NCBI GenBank assembly: GCA_033851915.1
Contig: JAWSVM010000001.1
Span: forward strand, 186,001 to 250,000
From: UBA1672 sp033851915
GTDB taxonomy: Bacteria > Pseudomonadota > Alphaproteobacteria > Micavibrionales > Micavibrionaceae
Reading direction: 5' to 3'
Length of the DNA stretch: 64,000 bases
Shown: positions 1 to 8,435 of the stretch, one piece after another
How the letters are laid out: the number at the start of each line of letters is the position of its first letter
Numbering within the stretch: position 1 is the stretch's first letter
Notes under the pieces: generated by a model
What the model was told of the DNA's origin: nothing
Database searches by the model: none
What the model saw: the letters and a program-made list of their open reading frames with translations, nothing else
Program-made: the position numbers and the translations under genes

Positions 1-291
1 CTGAAAGGCACAGAAAGCGACCTATTTGCAACGGGTGAGCTTTATATCGGTGATGATAACAAACCACTAAAGCCTGCACAATGGACACAAACAGACGCAA
101 AAAATGGCGTTATGATTCTGCATGAGGGGCGTTTTCAGCAAATTCGGCGCATGTTCGAGACCATTGATAATGAAGTGATAACATTAGAACGCTTTCAAAC
201 AGGCGGCCTTTCGCTCGGTGATTTACCGAAGGGAGAATGGCGCACTCTCAATGAAGATGATTTGAAGAAAATTTTCGAACCGGAGACTTAA
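1..291 (+). CDS. Pseudouridine synthase, RsuA/RluB type (3' part)
   Basis: The window opens inside this gene; 96 codons are visible before the TAA at 289-291. Near residues 41-51 of the visible part is EGRFQQIRRMF, which matches the conserved EGRxRQIRRMF motif near the C terminus of RsuA, RluB, RluE and RluF synthases. These enzymes convert a uridine in 16S or 23S rRNA to pseudouridine in the cytoplasm. The S4 domain and the catalytic Asp motif lie upstream of the window, so the target rRNA site cannot be assigned. Confidence 0.85.
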   Translation: MKGTESDLFATGELYIGDDNKPLKPAQWTQTDAKNGVMILHEGRFQQIRRMFETIDNEVITLERFQTGGLSLGDLPKGEWRTLNEDDLKKIFEPET

Positions 292-295
292 ACCT

Positions 296-628
296 CTACG
301 ATTCTTTATCCAGCAACGCGCCTTTATTGATACGGAACAACTCTTCCAGCGGTTTGTTATCACCTGCGGCTTGCTGAATACCCAGACGTTCTCTGATATC
401 GAGAATATCTTGAATGCTTTGGGAAATAATCTCGTTTTGCGTTTTGATGGTCGCGTCTTTTTTATCTTGCCCCGTGATTTTCCCAAGAGCCAAATCAATA
501 TCACGATTGCGCAGGATATCCAACTCACGCGCCAAACGTTGCGTTGTTTGCAACATTTTATCGCTAATACGTTGATTGAACAGAACTTTATAGCTGCTAT
601 CGAAATTATGAATTAAGTTAATCGCCAC
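296..628 (-). CDS. Hypothetical protein, predicted helical
   Basis: This 110-residue protein is not recognised. It is convergent with the pseudouridine synthase gene, with 4 bases between the stops. The start is a GTG preceded by GGAGG (637-641 on the + strand) at 8-base spacing, which supports it being real. The sequence is rich in charged and Gln/Ile/Leu residues with no membrane segment and looks mostly helical, possibly coiled coil. A perfect 7-bp inverted repeat with a 3-base spacer (641-657) lies just upstream and could be an operator. Confidence 0.55.
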   Translation of the reverse strand: MAINLIHNFDSSYKVLFNQRISDKMLQTTQRLARELDILRNRDIDLALGKITGQDKKDATIKTQNEIISQSIQDILDIRERLGIQQAAGDNKPLEELFRINKGALLDKES

Positions 629-701
629 AATAAACGCCTCCTATACTTATAGTATAGCGTATTTACGCATAGATTTGGAGATTTCGTGGTCGCGCAAGAT
701 A

Positions 702-1283
702 TTACTCCGGCATATGTGTGGCATTCTTATTAATAAAGGGCATTTGGGACACAATAAAAATCATCGTAAAGCCCATCAAGCCAAAGACCTTGAAATTCAC
801 CCAAAAATCGGTGCTTTGCGTGCGCCAGACAACTTCGTTTAAGACCGCCGATGCCAAGAAAAACAGAATAAAACGCAACGTTAAAGTACGCCACGCTTTG
901 TCCGGCATATCAATCGCGCCGCCAAAGAGAGGCTTTAACCATACACGTTTCAATGCCAAACCAGTGCCAAGAACAATGGCAAAGGCAGATTGAATAATGG
1001 TCGGCTTCATCTTAATAAAGGTGTCGTCCTGAAAATAAATCGTTAGCCCGCCAAAAACACCAATCACAATGGCCGTTACCAAAGGCATAATCGGCACACG
1101 GCGCGCCACAAGTAACGACACAATAATAGCAATCACAGTCACCCCGATAATCACCTTGGTCGCCAGAATAATATCGTCACTATATTTATAAGCCCCGAAA
1201 AAAGCGATAAGCGGCACATAATCCACGACAGGCTTTAGCCATTTTGGCTCGGATTTTTCAATTTTCGTGGTCGTCTCGGTCAT
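702..1283 (-). CDS. yciB: Inner-membrane-spanning protein YciB (septation protein A family)
   Basis: The 193-residue product has five or six hydrophobic segments (about residues 22-60, 68-87, 95-115, 133-151 and 163-182) and the family landmarks WLKPVVDYVPLIAFF near the N terminus and NEVVWR in the second half. Family length is about 180-200 residues, so it is complete. YciB proteins sit in the inner membrane and are linked to cell-envelope and septum maintenance; the biochemical activity is unknown. No operon partner is evident: the neighbour upstream is divergent. Confidence 0.88.
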   Translation of the reverse strand: MTETTTKIEKSEPKWLKPVVDYVPLIAFFGAYKYSDDIILATKVIIGVTVIAIIVSLLVARRVPIMPLVTAIVIGVFGGLTIYFQDDTFIKMKPTIIQSAFAIVLGTGLALKRVWLKPLFGGAIDMPDKAWRTLTLRFILFFLASAVLNEVVWRTQSTDFWVNFKVFGLMGFTMIFIVSQMPFINKNATHMPE

Positions 1284-1467
1284 TATCTATATCCTTTGCT
1301 TCCCTTCCTTAAACCATATCCATGGCATTCCTATCAAGAGGAGAAAGAATTAAAACGCAAAGACACGTCGTTACGAAAGCGAAAACTTGCATATATCGCG
1401 CATCTTCTATAAATTCTCATTAACGTTTACATTAAGTAAGCACGATAATAAATTTTGGTGATGAATT

Positions 1468-2694
1468 ATGGGTATTATTGTAACGGAATCCAATCAGGGT
1501 GGCGGTCTTCATGGTCGTATGACCGTAGAGCTGAAACAGGCCTTTTTTGAGGAAGTCAAAGAACAGCTCATCAAACGTGATTATAAAGACGAAGCCGACA
1601 CGCTGGAATATCACAATCTCATCACGCTTTCGGCGGGTACTTCTTTTGGTGCAATTTCTACAATCGGCATGAGTCAAATCGCAGGAAAGCCCAACCCGTA
1701 TTTTTCATCACCACGTGAGTTCGGGGAGTTTATAGACGACAACGCCCGTAAAATATTCCCACACAACAGTAATTTTTTCAAAAAACTATTCAATAATCCT
1801 CGCCAGATTCTAGGCGGCATCGCAGGCACAACACAATATAGCAACAAGCCTCTGCGCGGCTTGATTGAGGATGTTGTCGGGAAGAACACACATATGGCAG
1901 ATATCACAGATGATGTCATGCTGACCATGACGCGTGTGCATCCTGACTTAGACGCCATGTTTGCGAAAAGCCATGTGGCGCGCGGCGAAGGAACAGCTTG
2001 GGATGCAAGCGACGAGGCTGCACGCAAAAACTGGCTCTTGGCAGAAGTGGTTCTTGGCAGTGCATCCCCCACAACATATTTACCGGGCGTTGAGCTGCAT
2101 AACGATGCCCGCGAAAATCGCATTGTTGTCGTAGATGGCGGCCAGTCGGGATGGAATAACCCTTCTATTCCTGCATTAACAGAAGCCACCTTTATATATG
2201 GCAAGGAAACAAACGAAGACAGTAATTGCTTCATTTTCGACAATCGCGCCCATACAGGCTATGCGATGCCACATGATATTATTCATTTACATTGGGGAAC
2301 GGGTGACTTTGACGAAGGTGTCTCCTATAAAGATGCCAAGAAAAACACCTTGATTGCAATGAAGGACGTTATTGTTTCAACGTCAATGCAAGCCGTCCAT
2401 CGTTTCAGCATCCGCTCCGGTCAACAAGCGATTAAAGATTATTTTAATTTCGACATTAATATAGGTGACGTTCCAAAAGATATCCGCCCCAAAGATGCCT
2501 TTACCTTATCGTCCAAAGACCAAATGCACCGCTTATCAGAAGCCGGCATGCATGCGGCCGCACAGATGCATGGACAAATCAAAGAAGCGGCATCCCTTGT
2601 TGCAAATGCTTATATTGAAAAAATAGAATATGAGAAAAACCATCCGGGGACGAGCTATAAAGAATACCTAAAAGCAGATACCTGCGAAATATAG
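1468..2694 (+). CDS. Patatin-like phospholipase
   Basis: The protein has 408 residues. The glycine-rich oxyanion loop GGGLHG is at residues 11-16. The nucleophile elbow G-T-S-F-G places the catalytic Ser at 59, and the DGG motif with the dyad Asp near residue 223 is followed by a family-typical N-P-S segment. This is the Ser/Asp dyad of patatin-fold lipid acyl hydrolases. No signal peptide is visible, so it is probably cytosolic or peripherally membrane-bound. The C-terminal 150 residues carry no domain I recognise. The substrate (phospholipid, storage lipid or a host membrane) is not predictable. Confidence 0.85.
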   Translation: MGIIVTESNQGGGLHGRMTVELKQAFFEEVKEQLIKRDYKDEADTLEYHNLITLSAGTSFGAISTIGMSQIAGKPNPYFSSPREFGEFIDDNARKIFPHNSNFFKKLFNNPRQILGGIAGTTQYSNKPLRGLIEDVVGKNTHMADITDDVMLTMTRVHPDLDAMFAKSHVARGEGTAWDASDEAARKNWLLAEVVLGSASPTTYLPGVELHNDARENRIVVVDGGQSGWNNPSIPALTEATFIYGKETNEDSNCFIFDNRAHTGYAMPHDIIHLHWGTGDFDEGVSYKDAKKNTLIAMKDVIVSTSMQAVHRFSIRSGQQAIKDYFNFDINIGDVPKDIRPKDAFTLSSKDQMHRLSEAGMHAAAQMHGQIKEAASLVANAYIEKIEYEKNHPGTSYKEYLKADTCEI

Positions 2695-2757
2695 AAAACA
2701 AAGTGAAGTATTGTGCTTGTCGCATTAAATATGTAATGGTCTGGCAAAGGAAACATT

Positions 2758-3576
2758 ATGAAACTGAAAAAGAATCAAAATAACCCTGCGCTTTACGGGA
2801 CTCACGCCGTACGCGAAGCATGGCTGAACGAAGATCGCACAATCCAGACGCTCTACTTGACCGAACAAGCACAGCGCGGATTCGAACAAACGATATTAGA
2901 AGCCCGCAAAAAAGGGCTACGCCGACCGGAGCCAAGCATCATTGAAAAGCATAGGCTGGAAAAGATGTTACCGCGCGGTGCAGTTCACCAAGGCATTGCA
3001 CTGGCCTCCAGCACGGCGGCGGAATATGACGTACAAGATTTCATCATTCGTGCGAACACACAAAATAAAACCGTTCTATGTATACTCGATCAAGTAACCG
3101 ACCCTCATAATGTCGGGGCAATCTTGCGCAGTGCCAGCGCCTTTGGAATTGATGGCGTTATCATGCAAAAGAAACACGCCCCCGCACTGGACGGCGTTTT
3201 GGCGAAAACCGCTTGCGGCGCGGTTGACCATATACCGGTTGCGCAAGCCACCAACCTAAGCCGTACAATAAAAGAGCTTCAAGATGAAGGCTTCCACGTT
3301 ATCGGCATGGATGAGCATAGCAAAAAGGAAATCGGGGATATCATGCGCACCCGACAATATAATACCGGCGGCACAGGAAACCTGACAGATGTTTGCGAAC
3401 CACCTGACGAAAGCACAAAGATTGTCATCGTCTTAGGGTCAGAAGGAGACGGCATTCGACGCTTAGTTAAAGAGAGCTGTGACGAGCTGGTCAAGCTTCC
3501 TACGCAAGGGGCAATTGCAAGCCTGAATGTGTCCAATGCCGCGGCCGTTGCCTTCTATGCTTTGATGGGTAAATAA
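2758..3576 (+). CDS. rlmB: 23S rRNA 2'-O-ribose methyltransferase, RlmB/TrmH family
   Basis: The 272-residue SPOUT methyltransferase has an N-terminal substrate-binding domain beginning YGTHAVREAW. The three knot motifs follow in order: motif 1 NVGAILRSASAFGIDG near residue 120, motif 2 LGSEGDGIRRL near 227 and motif 3 IASLNVSNAAAVAFYAL at the end. RlmB methylates G2251 of 23S rRNA. Assignment within the TrmH family is by overall layout. A 25-residue insertion rich in Gly/Thr (about residues 198-222) lies before motif 2. Confidence 0.88.
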   Translation: MKLKKNQNNPALYGTHAVREAWLNEDRTIQTLYLTEQAQRGFEQTILEARKKGLRRPEPSIIEKHRLEKMLPRGAVHQGIALASSTAAEYDVQDFIIRANTQNKTVLCILDQVTDPHNVGAILRSASAFGIDGVIMQKKHAPALDGVLAKTACGAVDHIPVAQATNLSRTIKELQDEGFHVIGMDEHSKKEIGDIMRTRQYNTGGTGNLTDVCEPPDESTKIVIVLGSEGDGIRRLVKESCDELVKLPTQGAIASLNVSNAAAVAFYALMGK

Positions 3577-3637
3577 AGCTATAAATAGTGTATAATTATG
3601 CAAAATAAATAAAAATGCAGAAAAATAGTTATTTTTT

Positions 3638-3667
3638 TTGACACGGGGCGCTATACCCTGCTAGTAT
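3638..3667 (+). promoter_or_regulatory. Strong sigma-70-like promoter for the structured RNA
   Basis: A perfect -35 TTGACA (3638-3643) is followed by an 18-base spacer and TAGTAT (3662-3667). No ORF starts nearby, so the transcript begins near 3674 and runs through the hairpin-rich segment to the terminator at 3947. Confidence 0.6.
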
Positions 3668-3673
3668 TAGAAC

Positions 3674-3947
3674 AACAGACAATAACAAACCTTTAAGGGG
3701 ATTGAAAATAGCACAGGGTATCGGAATAATTTCTTGCTGTATGTTCATTATGTATGTAACAGTGACCTTGATAAAAAACGTACGAAAACGTGCGAAAATA
3801 CGAATTCAACCTCGGGCGCAAAAATAATAATAATTGCCCGAATGGTGACAACGGTTCAACCCGCTGCTAACAAAATTATCTGGTAATTTTGTTAGCTTAT
3901 CACCCCAACCTCAAAGGCCCCGCGACTTGTTCCGGGGCTTCTTTTTG
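3674..3947 (+). ncRNA. Candidate structured noncoding RNA, about 275 nt
   Basis: The segment between rlmB and rpmI has no coding ORF but has a good promoter, a terminator and three more hairpins. Hairpin 1: 3779-3784 with 3789-3794, loop AAAA. Hairpin 2: 3812-3817 with 3836-3841. Hairpin 3: a perfect 13-bp stem, 3866-3878 with 3884-3896, loop TCTGG. The terminator stem is 3915-3922 with 3933-3940. I do not see RNase P, SRP or tmRNA signatures. It could be a 6S-like or other regulatory RNA, or a terminated leader. Identity unknown. Confidence 0.5.
3915..3947 (+). terminator. Rho-independent terminator
   Basis: A GC-rich stem (3915-3922 with 3933-3940, one G-T pair) with a 10-base loop is followed by CTTTTTG. 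It ends the candidate RNA before the rpmI promoter. Confidence 0.75.
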
Positions 3948-4033
3948 TCTGGATTTTGGGGAACCCTGCTTTGCCGACAGGTCCGCCAGCCCAAAAGCTA
4001 CATAAATAAAACACCCAAGACCCAACAAATCAC

Positions 4034-4063
4034 TTGATTTATGCCTGTCATAGCGTGTATAAA
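4034..4063 (+). promoter_or_regulatory. Probable rpmI-rplT promoter
   Basis: TTGATT (4034-4039), an 18-base spacer and TATAAA (4058-4063) lie 106 bases upstream of rpmI. The remaining leader could hold the L20 autoregulatory site known in other bacteria; no clear structure was seen. Confidence 0.4.
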
Positions 4064-4168
4064 CCCATCTAATTGCATAAATTGCAGTAAGAAGTGGCTT
4101 GGCTTATATGTGTTCGGCATGCCTCAGTCGCTTTAATGTTAACCCTTAAACTTTATAAGGAGATAAAA

Positions 4169-4417
4169 ATGCCGAAAATGAAAACGCACTCAGGTGCGAA
4201 AAAGCGGTTTAAAATCACCGCAAAAGGTCGTGTTAAATCAAAGTCCGCTTTCACAAGCCACATGATGATGAACAAACCAAAATCAATGAAACGTAAGGCA
4301 AAAGGTCTATCGACACTATCCAAACCGGATGAACGTATTGTTCTTCGTAATTGGTTGCCCTATAGCCGTAAGCGCAAAAGCAAGCCTTACGCGAAGAAAT
4401 CCGAAGGGGAGAAATAG
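4169..4417 (+). CDS. rpmI: 50S ribosomal protein L35
   Basis: The start ATG at 4169 has AAGGAG just upstream and gives the typical N terminus MPKMKTHSGAKKRF. A longer in-frame reading from 4094 is rejected because it only adds unrelated residues. The protein binds 23S rRNA in the large subunit. At 82 residues it is about 17 longer than the usual 65: the normal end at LPYS is followed by a Lys/Arg-rich tail ending in EGEK. It is transcribed with rplT, 3 bases downstream. infC is not next to it. Confidence 0.95.
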   Translation: MPKMKTHSGAKKRFKITAKGRVKSKSAFTSHMMMNKPKSMKRKAKGLSTLSKPDERIVLRNWLPYSRKRKSKPYAKKSEGEK

Positions 4418-4420
4418 ACC

Positions 4421-4798
4421 ATGGCCAGAGTTAAAGGGGGCCCACGCGCCCACGCAAGACATAAAAAAGTTATCAAGCAAGCCAAAGGGTATTACGGACG
4501 TCGTAAGAATTGTTTCCGTACTGCGGTTCAAGCTGTTGAAAAAGCCGGTCAATACGCCTATCGTGACCGTCGCGTTAAAAAGCGTGAATTCCGCGCATTG
4601 TGGATTCAACGTATTAATGCGGCTGCACGTTTGCATGACATGACGTATTCAACATTCATGCACGGCCTGAAGCTAACTGGTATCGAGCTAGACCGTAAGG
4701 TTCTATCCGATATCGCAATTCGTGAGCCGGAGCAATTCGCAGCGATCGCAAAATCAGCCGCAGCAGCTCTTGCAAAAGCAGATAAAAAAGCCGCTTAA
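4421..4798 (+). CDS. rplT: 50S ribosomal protein L20
   Basis: The 125-residue protein starts MARVKGGPRAHARHKK and contains the conserved KGYYGRRKN segment and the C-terminal RNA-binding half with LHDMTYSTFMHGL. L20 binds 23S rRNA early in large-subunit assembly and in many bacteria represses its own operon. Length is slightly above the usual 118, with an Ala/Lys tail. It forms a two-gene operon with rpmI and is followed by a terminator. Confidence 0.97.
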   Translation: MARVKGGPRAHARHKKVIKQAKGYYGRRKNCFRTAVQAVEKAGQYAYRDRRVKKREFRALWIQRINAAARLHDMTYSTFMHGLKLTGIELDRKVLSDIAIREPEQFAAIAKSAAAALAKADKKAA

Positions 4799-4824
4799 TC
4801 GTTGAGCTTTATAAGATTTATAAG

Positions 4825-4850
4825 AGCGTCCCTTATCGGGGCGCTTTTTT
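4825..4850 (+). terminator. Terminator of rpmI-rplT
   Basis: The stem AGCGTCCC/GGGGCGCT (4825-4832 with 4838-4845, one T-G pair) has a short loop and is followed by six T. The 3' end of the convergent gene on the minus strand overlaps it. Confidence 0.8.
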
Positions 4851-5972
4851 ATTAGCACGCCCAGCTAAATGCTTTTGCCATACATCATAAGCAGGCTTCT
4901 TATTCATTTTTTTATCTACCAAGCCACTATGCACCCATGCTTTTGCGATTTCAGAATATTCCTTTGGCAATTTTGCAAGCATCGCATCAAAATCTATCGG
5001 CAACCAATTAATCACAAATACAAAATTATCTTTGGCAGCCTGCGATAGAATCATAGATACAAAAAATTTTTGATTATTTTCGCTAGACAACAGAGGCATA
5101 CCCGCCACAAAAGTCGTCTTCGACATGGCACCTGTTTCCGCAATTGCCATAGGTTTTTTGTAACTCAGCATTTCATCAAAATACGTATCTGTTATTTTGT
5201 TCGGATGAATAAAACCGTATTTATAAGTGCTCAAGACCAACATATCGGAATGCTTCATCAAAGCCGTAACAGCAGATTTTTGGAATTTTTGGTTCGCTTT
5301 TGAAACGGCCTCTATACCGCGAAAATGTTCATACTGCACTGTTGAAAACACAGGTAAATCAGGGTGATGTGCCTTAACCGCCTTATAAACGCTCTGGTTC
5401 AATGCAAGATAAGCATCCCAGTGCTGCGGAACATTACTAATCAAGATATTAGCCTCTATTCCAATAGCCAAAAAATCCGGTTTAAAAAACTCAACAGCGC
5501 GCAGAACATAATTGGTATACGCCTTTATAACCTTCGGATTATCAAATGCCGCGCCGTGCCACTCCTCGGACAAAGGCTTATTATCACCGTTTTCTGCCCA
5601 ATTTAACGCCAAGCCATCACGCGAAAAATTAATCGGTGTTAACGATAAGAACACCTTCATATCATCTTTGGTTTTATCCAAACGCCCTTGCCAATCGTTC
5701 TTCAAGTGCGTTGGCAACATCGTGTTATTAAGAGCCGCATCCCATGGAACACCATTGTCAAAGTGATGCGAAATAATCGTGGCGTTTTGATGAATAAAGT
5801 CATACGTATCTTCGACGGCCTCAATCGTTAAATCATACGGCCACGGCGTGAACCCCATATATCCACTATACAATTTTTTAGATTGAGCAAAGCCTGTGTT
5901 AACAGAAATCAGCAGCAACACTACGCAGACGATAACCCGCCCACCAACACTTATTACGCGATTATTCTTCAT
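4833..5972 (-). CDS. Secreted TIM-barrel glycoside-hydrolase-like protein
   Basis: The 379-residue product has an N-terminal signal peptide (hydrophobic residues about 12-27, cleavage likely after GFA) and should be periplasmic or exported. Two Glu positions fit a clan GH-A style pair: AIGIEANIL near residue 170 (acid/base) and MAIAETGAMS near residue 275 (nucleophile). The overall layout resembles GH53-like or related barrels, but no family can be fixed by eye. It stands alone, convergent with rplT and divergent from the HAD gene. Confidence 0.6.
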   Translation of the reverse strand: MKNNRVISVGGRVIVCVVLLLISVNTGFAQSKKLYSGYMGFTPWPYDLTIEAVEDTYDFIHQNATIISHHFDNGVPWDAALNNTMLPTHLKNDWQGRLDKTKDDMKVFLSLTPINFSRDGLALNWAENGDNKPLSEEWHGAAFDNPKVIKAYTNYVLRAVEFFKPDFLAIGIEANILISNVPQHWDAYLALNQSVYKAVKAHHPDLPVFSTVQYEHFRGIEAVSKANQKFQKSAVTALMKHSDMLVLSTYKYGFIHPNKITDTYFDEMLSYKKPMAIAETGAMSKTTFVAGMPLLSSENNQKFFVSMILSQAAKDNFVFVINWLPIDFDAMLAKLPKEYSEIAKAWVHSGLVDKKMNKKPAYDVWQKHLAGRANKKAPR

Positions 5973-6049
5973 GATACGCCTTTCCTATTCACACCTTGCA
6001 GACTATAACAAATAGGATAATGTAATGCAGAAAATTGGAAAATAACAAT

Positions 6050-6730
6050 ATGACCAAAAACAAATTGGCCGTTTTCGATTGGAACGGAACTTTGCTGGCT
6101 GATACGCATCGGGCGTGGGTCGCGTCTAATAAATGTCTGGCGCTCTATGGCGTTGGGCCGATTACATTCAAGCAACAGCTTGAAACATTCGACTTCCCGA
6201 TTATCCATTATTACAAAAACAATGGATGCAGCGTTGATAAGGTTCTGGAAACCAAAGACCAAGCAAACGAGATATTCCAAAGCAACTACGACGCCCTTGC
6301 CGCCAATGCCCGAACGCGGCGCGGCGCGCGGGAGCTTCTCGATTGGCTGACAAAAAATAATGTCGATTGCATTATCTTGAGTAATTACCTAACCGATAAG
6401 ATCGAACATCACTTAAATCGCCTGAAGATCAGGCATTATTTCAGCTATATATCCGCCAATAATTGCGACGGGACAAGCATTTTAAATTCCACGAACAAGC
6501 TGGAACGCCTCTCCGCCTTTATGGCCAAGCGCGGATACCACCCCGATAATGCTTTTGTGATTGGCGACAGCAAAGAAGAGCCGGAAATTGGCCGCCATCT
6601 TGGCATTACCTCAATCGGCATCACCGGCGGCTGCATCAATGAAAGACGCCTACGCGCCGCAAAACCCGATCATGTCATCAGCGCATTACCGCAGACAATC
6701 GAGATTTTGAAGGATAAGTGGAACCTCTAG
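6050..6730 (+). CDS. HAD-superfamily hydrolase, phosphoglycolate-phosphatase-like
   Basis: HAD motif I is FDWNGTLL with the nucleophile Asp at residue 10. Motif II is IILSN, and motif IV is VIGDSKEEPEIG with an Asp near 173. A helical cap lies between motifs I and II. These enzymes dephosphorylate small metabolites through an Asp-phosphate intermediate. I chose ATG at 6050 (226 residues) with GGA 10 bases upstream; a TTG at 6035 would add five residues. The substrate is unknown. Confidence 0.85.
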   Translation: MTKNKLAVFDWNGTLLADTHRAWVASNKCLALYGVGPITFKQQLETFDFPIIHYYKNNGCSVDKVLETKDQANEIFQSNYDALAANARTRRGARELLDWLTKNNVDCIILSNYLTDKIEHHLNRLKIRHYFSYISANNCDGTSILNSTNKLERLSAFMAKRGYHPDNAFVIGDSKEEPEIGRHLGITSIGITGGCINERRLRAAKPDHVISALPQTIEILKDKWNL

Positions 6731-6844
6731 TTTATCCCCTATCAATAAGAATACACACAGGCTCAAGGCCGAGACATTCTTAATCCTGACGCTTGCCACA
6801 ATTTTCCCTTTATTTCCGCCGCTAGATCGTGTTAAATCACCCGC

Positions 6845-7960
6845 ATGAGCAATGATATACAAAATTTAAAGACCGAGATTTCAAATGAAATTACGGCGGC
6901 GAACGACCTGAAAACGCTTGATGATGTGCGGGTTACCGTTCTGGGGAAAAAAGGGCGCATTACGGCGTTGATGAAAACCTTGGGCAAGATGGACGCGGAA
7001 GAGCGTAAAACCAAGGGACAAGCGCTGAACGTTTTAAAAAACGAGATTGCCGATCTAATCAAAACGCAAGAATCCGCGCTTAAAAAGCAAGAAATGGATG
7101 CGCGTTTGGCAAACGAGACGCTCGATATCAGCCTTTCTCCACGCCAGCAAGATAAAGGGCATATTCACCCGATTTCCCAAACAATTGAGGAACTCACCGC
7201 GATTTTTGCAGATATGGGGTTTTCCGTTGCCGAAGGGCCGGATATTGAAGATGATTTTTATAATTTCACCGCGCTGAACTTCCCGCCCGGACATCCAGCG
7301 CGCGAAATGCAGGATACATTCTTTTTGCCCGATGATGAAGAAGCACAAGGCGAGCACATCAAGAAGTTGCTGCGCACGCACACATCTTCCGTTCAAATTC
7401 GCCATATGCAAGATAACCAGCCGCCGCATAAAATCATTTGCTTTGGCCGCACATATCGCTCTGACTATGATATGACGCACACACCGATGTTCCACCAAAT
7501 GGAAGGTCTGATGATTGATAAGACCACCCATATGGGACATTTAAAAGGATGCCTACAAGATTTCGTTCGTGCCTTTTTTGAGCTAGACGATCTAACCGTT
7601 CAATTCCGCCCCAGCTTTTTCCCCTTTGTGGAACCGGGCGCGGAGATGGATATTGCGTGTTCCCGTAAAACAGGCGGCCTTAAAATCGGCGCGAATAAAG
7701 ATGGATCGGTTGATAGCTGGATGGAGATTTTGGGCTGCGGCATGGTACATCCGAATGTCTTGAAAAGTTGCGGCCTTGACCCTGAAGAATATCAAGGCTT
7801 TGCCTTTGGTATGGGGATTGAGCGCATGGCGATGTTAAAATACGGCATTCCTGATTTGCGCACATTCTATGAAAGCGATGTTAGATGGCTGGAGCATTAT
7901 GGATTTGATCCCCTCGATCGGCCAAATAATGCAACAGGTGTTAAGCAAAAACGCGCGTAG
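6845..7960 (+). CDS. pheS: Phenylalanine-tRNA ligase alpha subunit
   Basis: The 371-residue protein has the N-terminal coiled coil (about residues 1-90) that contacts tRNA, then the class II core. Core landmarks are GPDIEDDFYNFTALNFPPGHPAR (motif region), CFGRTYRSDYD, FHQMEGL (motif 2) and the C-terminal GMGIERMAMLKYGIPDLR (motif 3). With PheT it forms the alpha2-beta2 enzyme that charges tRNA-Phe in the cytoplasm. The partner gene lies 1.6 kb downstream rather than adjacent. Confidence 0.97.
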   Translation: MSNDIQNLKTEISNEITAANDLKTLDDVRVTVLGKKGRITALMKTLGKMDAEERKTKGQALNVLKNEIADLIKTQESALKKQEMDARLANETLDISLSPRQQDKGHIHPISQTIEELTAIFADMGFSVAEGPDIEDDFYNFTALNFPPGHPAREMQDTFFLPDDEEAQGEHIKKLLRTHTSSVQIRHMQDNQPPHKIICFGRTYRSDYDMTHTPMFHQMEGLMIDKTTHMGHLKGCLQDFVRAFFELDDLTVQFRPSFFPFVEPGAEMDIACSRKTGGLKIGANKDGSVDSWMEILGCGMVHPNVLKSCGLDPEEYQGFAFGMGIERMAMLKYGIPDLRTFYESDVRWLEHYGFDPLDRPNNATGVKQKRA

Positions 7961-7972
7961 AGAAGCAACGTT

Positions 7973-8416
7973 ATGAACCGCATCATCCTCCGCCCATTAC
8001 AATTTGACGACTTTGCCAAATGGCTGCCCCTTTGGGATGGCAATAATTTGGGACAGCGCAATGAAGAAGTGACGACCGAAACATGGAGCCGCTTATGCGA
8101 CCCCGACAACACACAAGTTAACGGCATTGCTGCGGAAATGAACGGTGAAATTCTGGGCATTGCACATTATATTCTACACCCGACAACAGGGCACATTAAT
8201 CCGGTATGCTATATGCAAGATGTTTACGTAGATCCTGCGCACAGGCGCAAGGGAATTGGAAAGCGCCTTGTCAATGAAATCACAAAAATTGGCAACCAAG
8301 AAAAATGGGCGCGCATGTATTGGCTTACCCAAGTGGGTAACAGCGAAGCCAAAGCCATGTATGAAAATTTTGGGATAAAGCTGGACTTTACCTTTTACGT
8401 GCTACCGATCAGTTAA
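7973..8416 (+). CDS. GNAT family N-acetyltransferase
   Basis: The 147-residue single-domain protein has the acetyl-CoA loop R-R-K-G-I-G (within DPAHRRKGIGKRL, about residues 84-96) after the beta-strand MQDVYV, and the late motif NSEAKAMYENFGI. It starts 12 bases after the pheS stop, so it is probably co-transcribed. The acceptor could be a small amine, amino acid or protein N terminus; nothing in the sequence decides this. Confidence 0.88.
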   Translation: MNRIILRPLQFDDFAKWLPLWDGNNLGQRNEEVTTETWSRLCDPDNTQVNGIAAEMNGEILGIAHYILHPTTGHINPVCYMQDVYVDPAHRRKGIGKRLVNEITKIGNQEKWARMYWLTQVGNSEAKAMYENFGIKLDFTFYVLPIS

Positions 8417-8435
8417 GTTAACACTCAGCAGAAAA

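Noticed and set aside
3674..3947. tmRNA, RNase P or SRP RNA identity
   Set aside because: No tag reading frame with a tRNA-like end, no GAGGAAAGTCC core and no GGAAGCA-type SRP loop were found.
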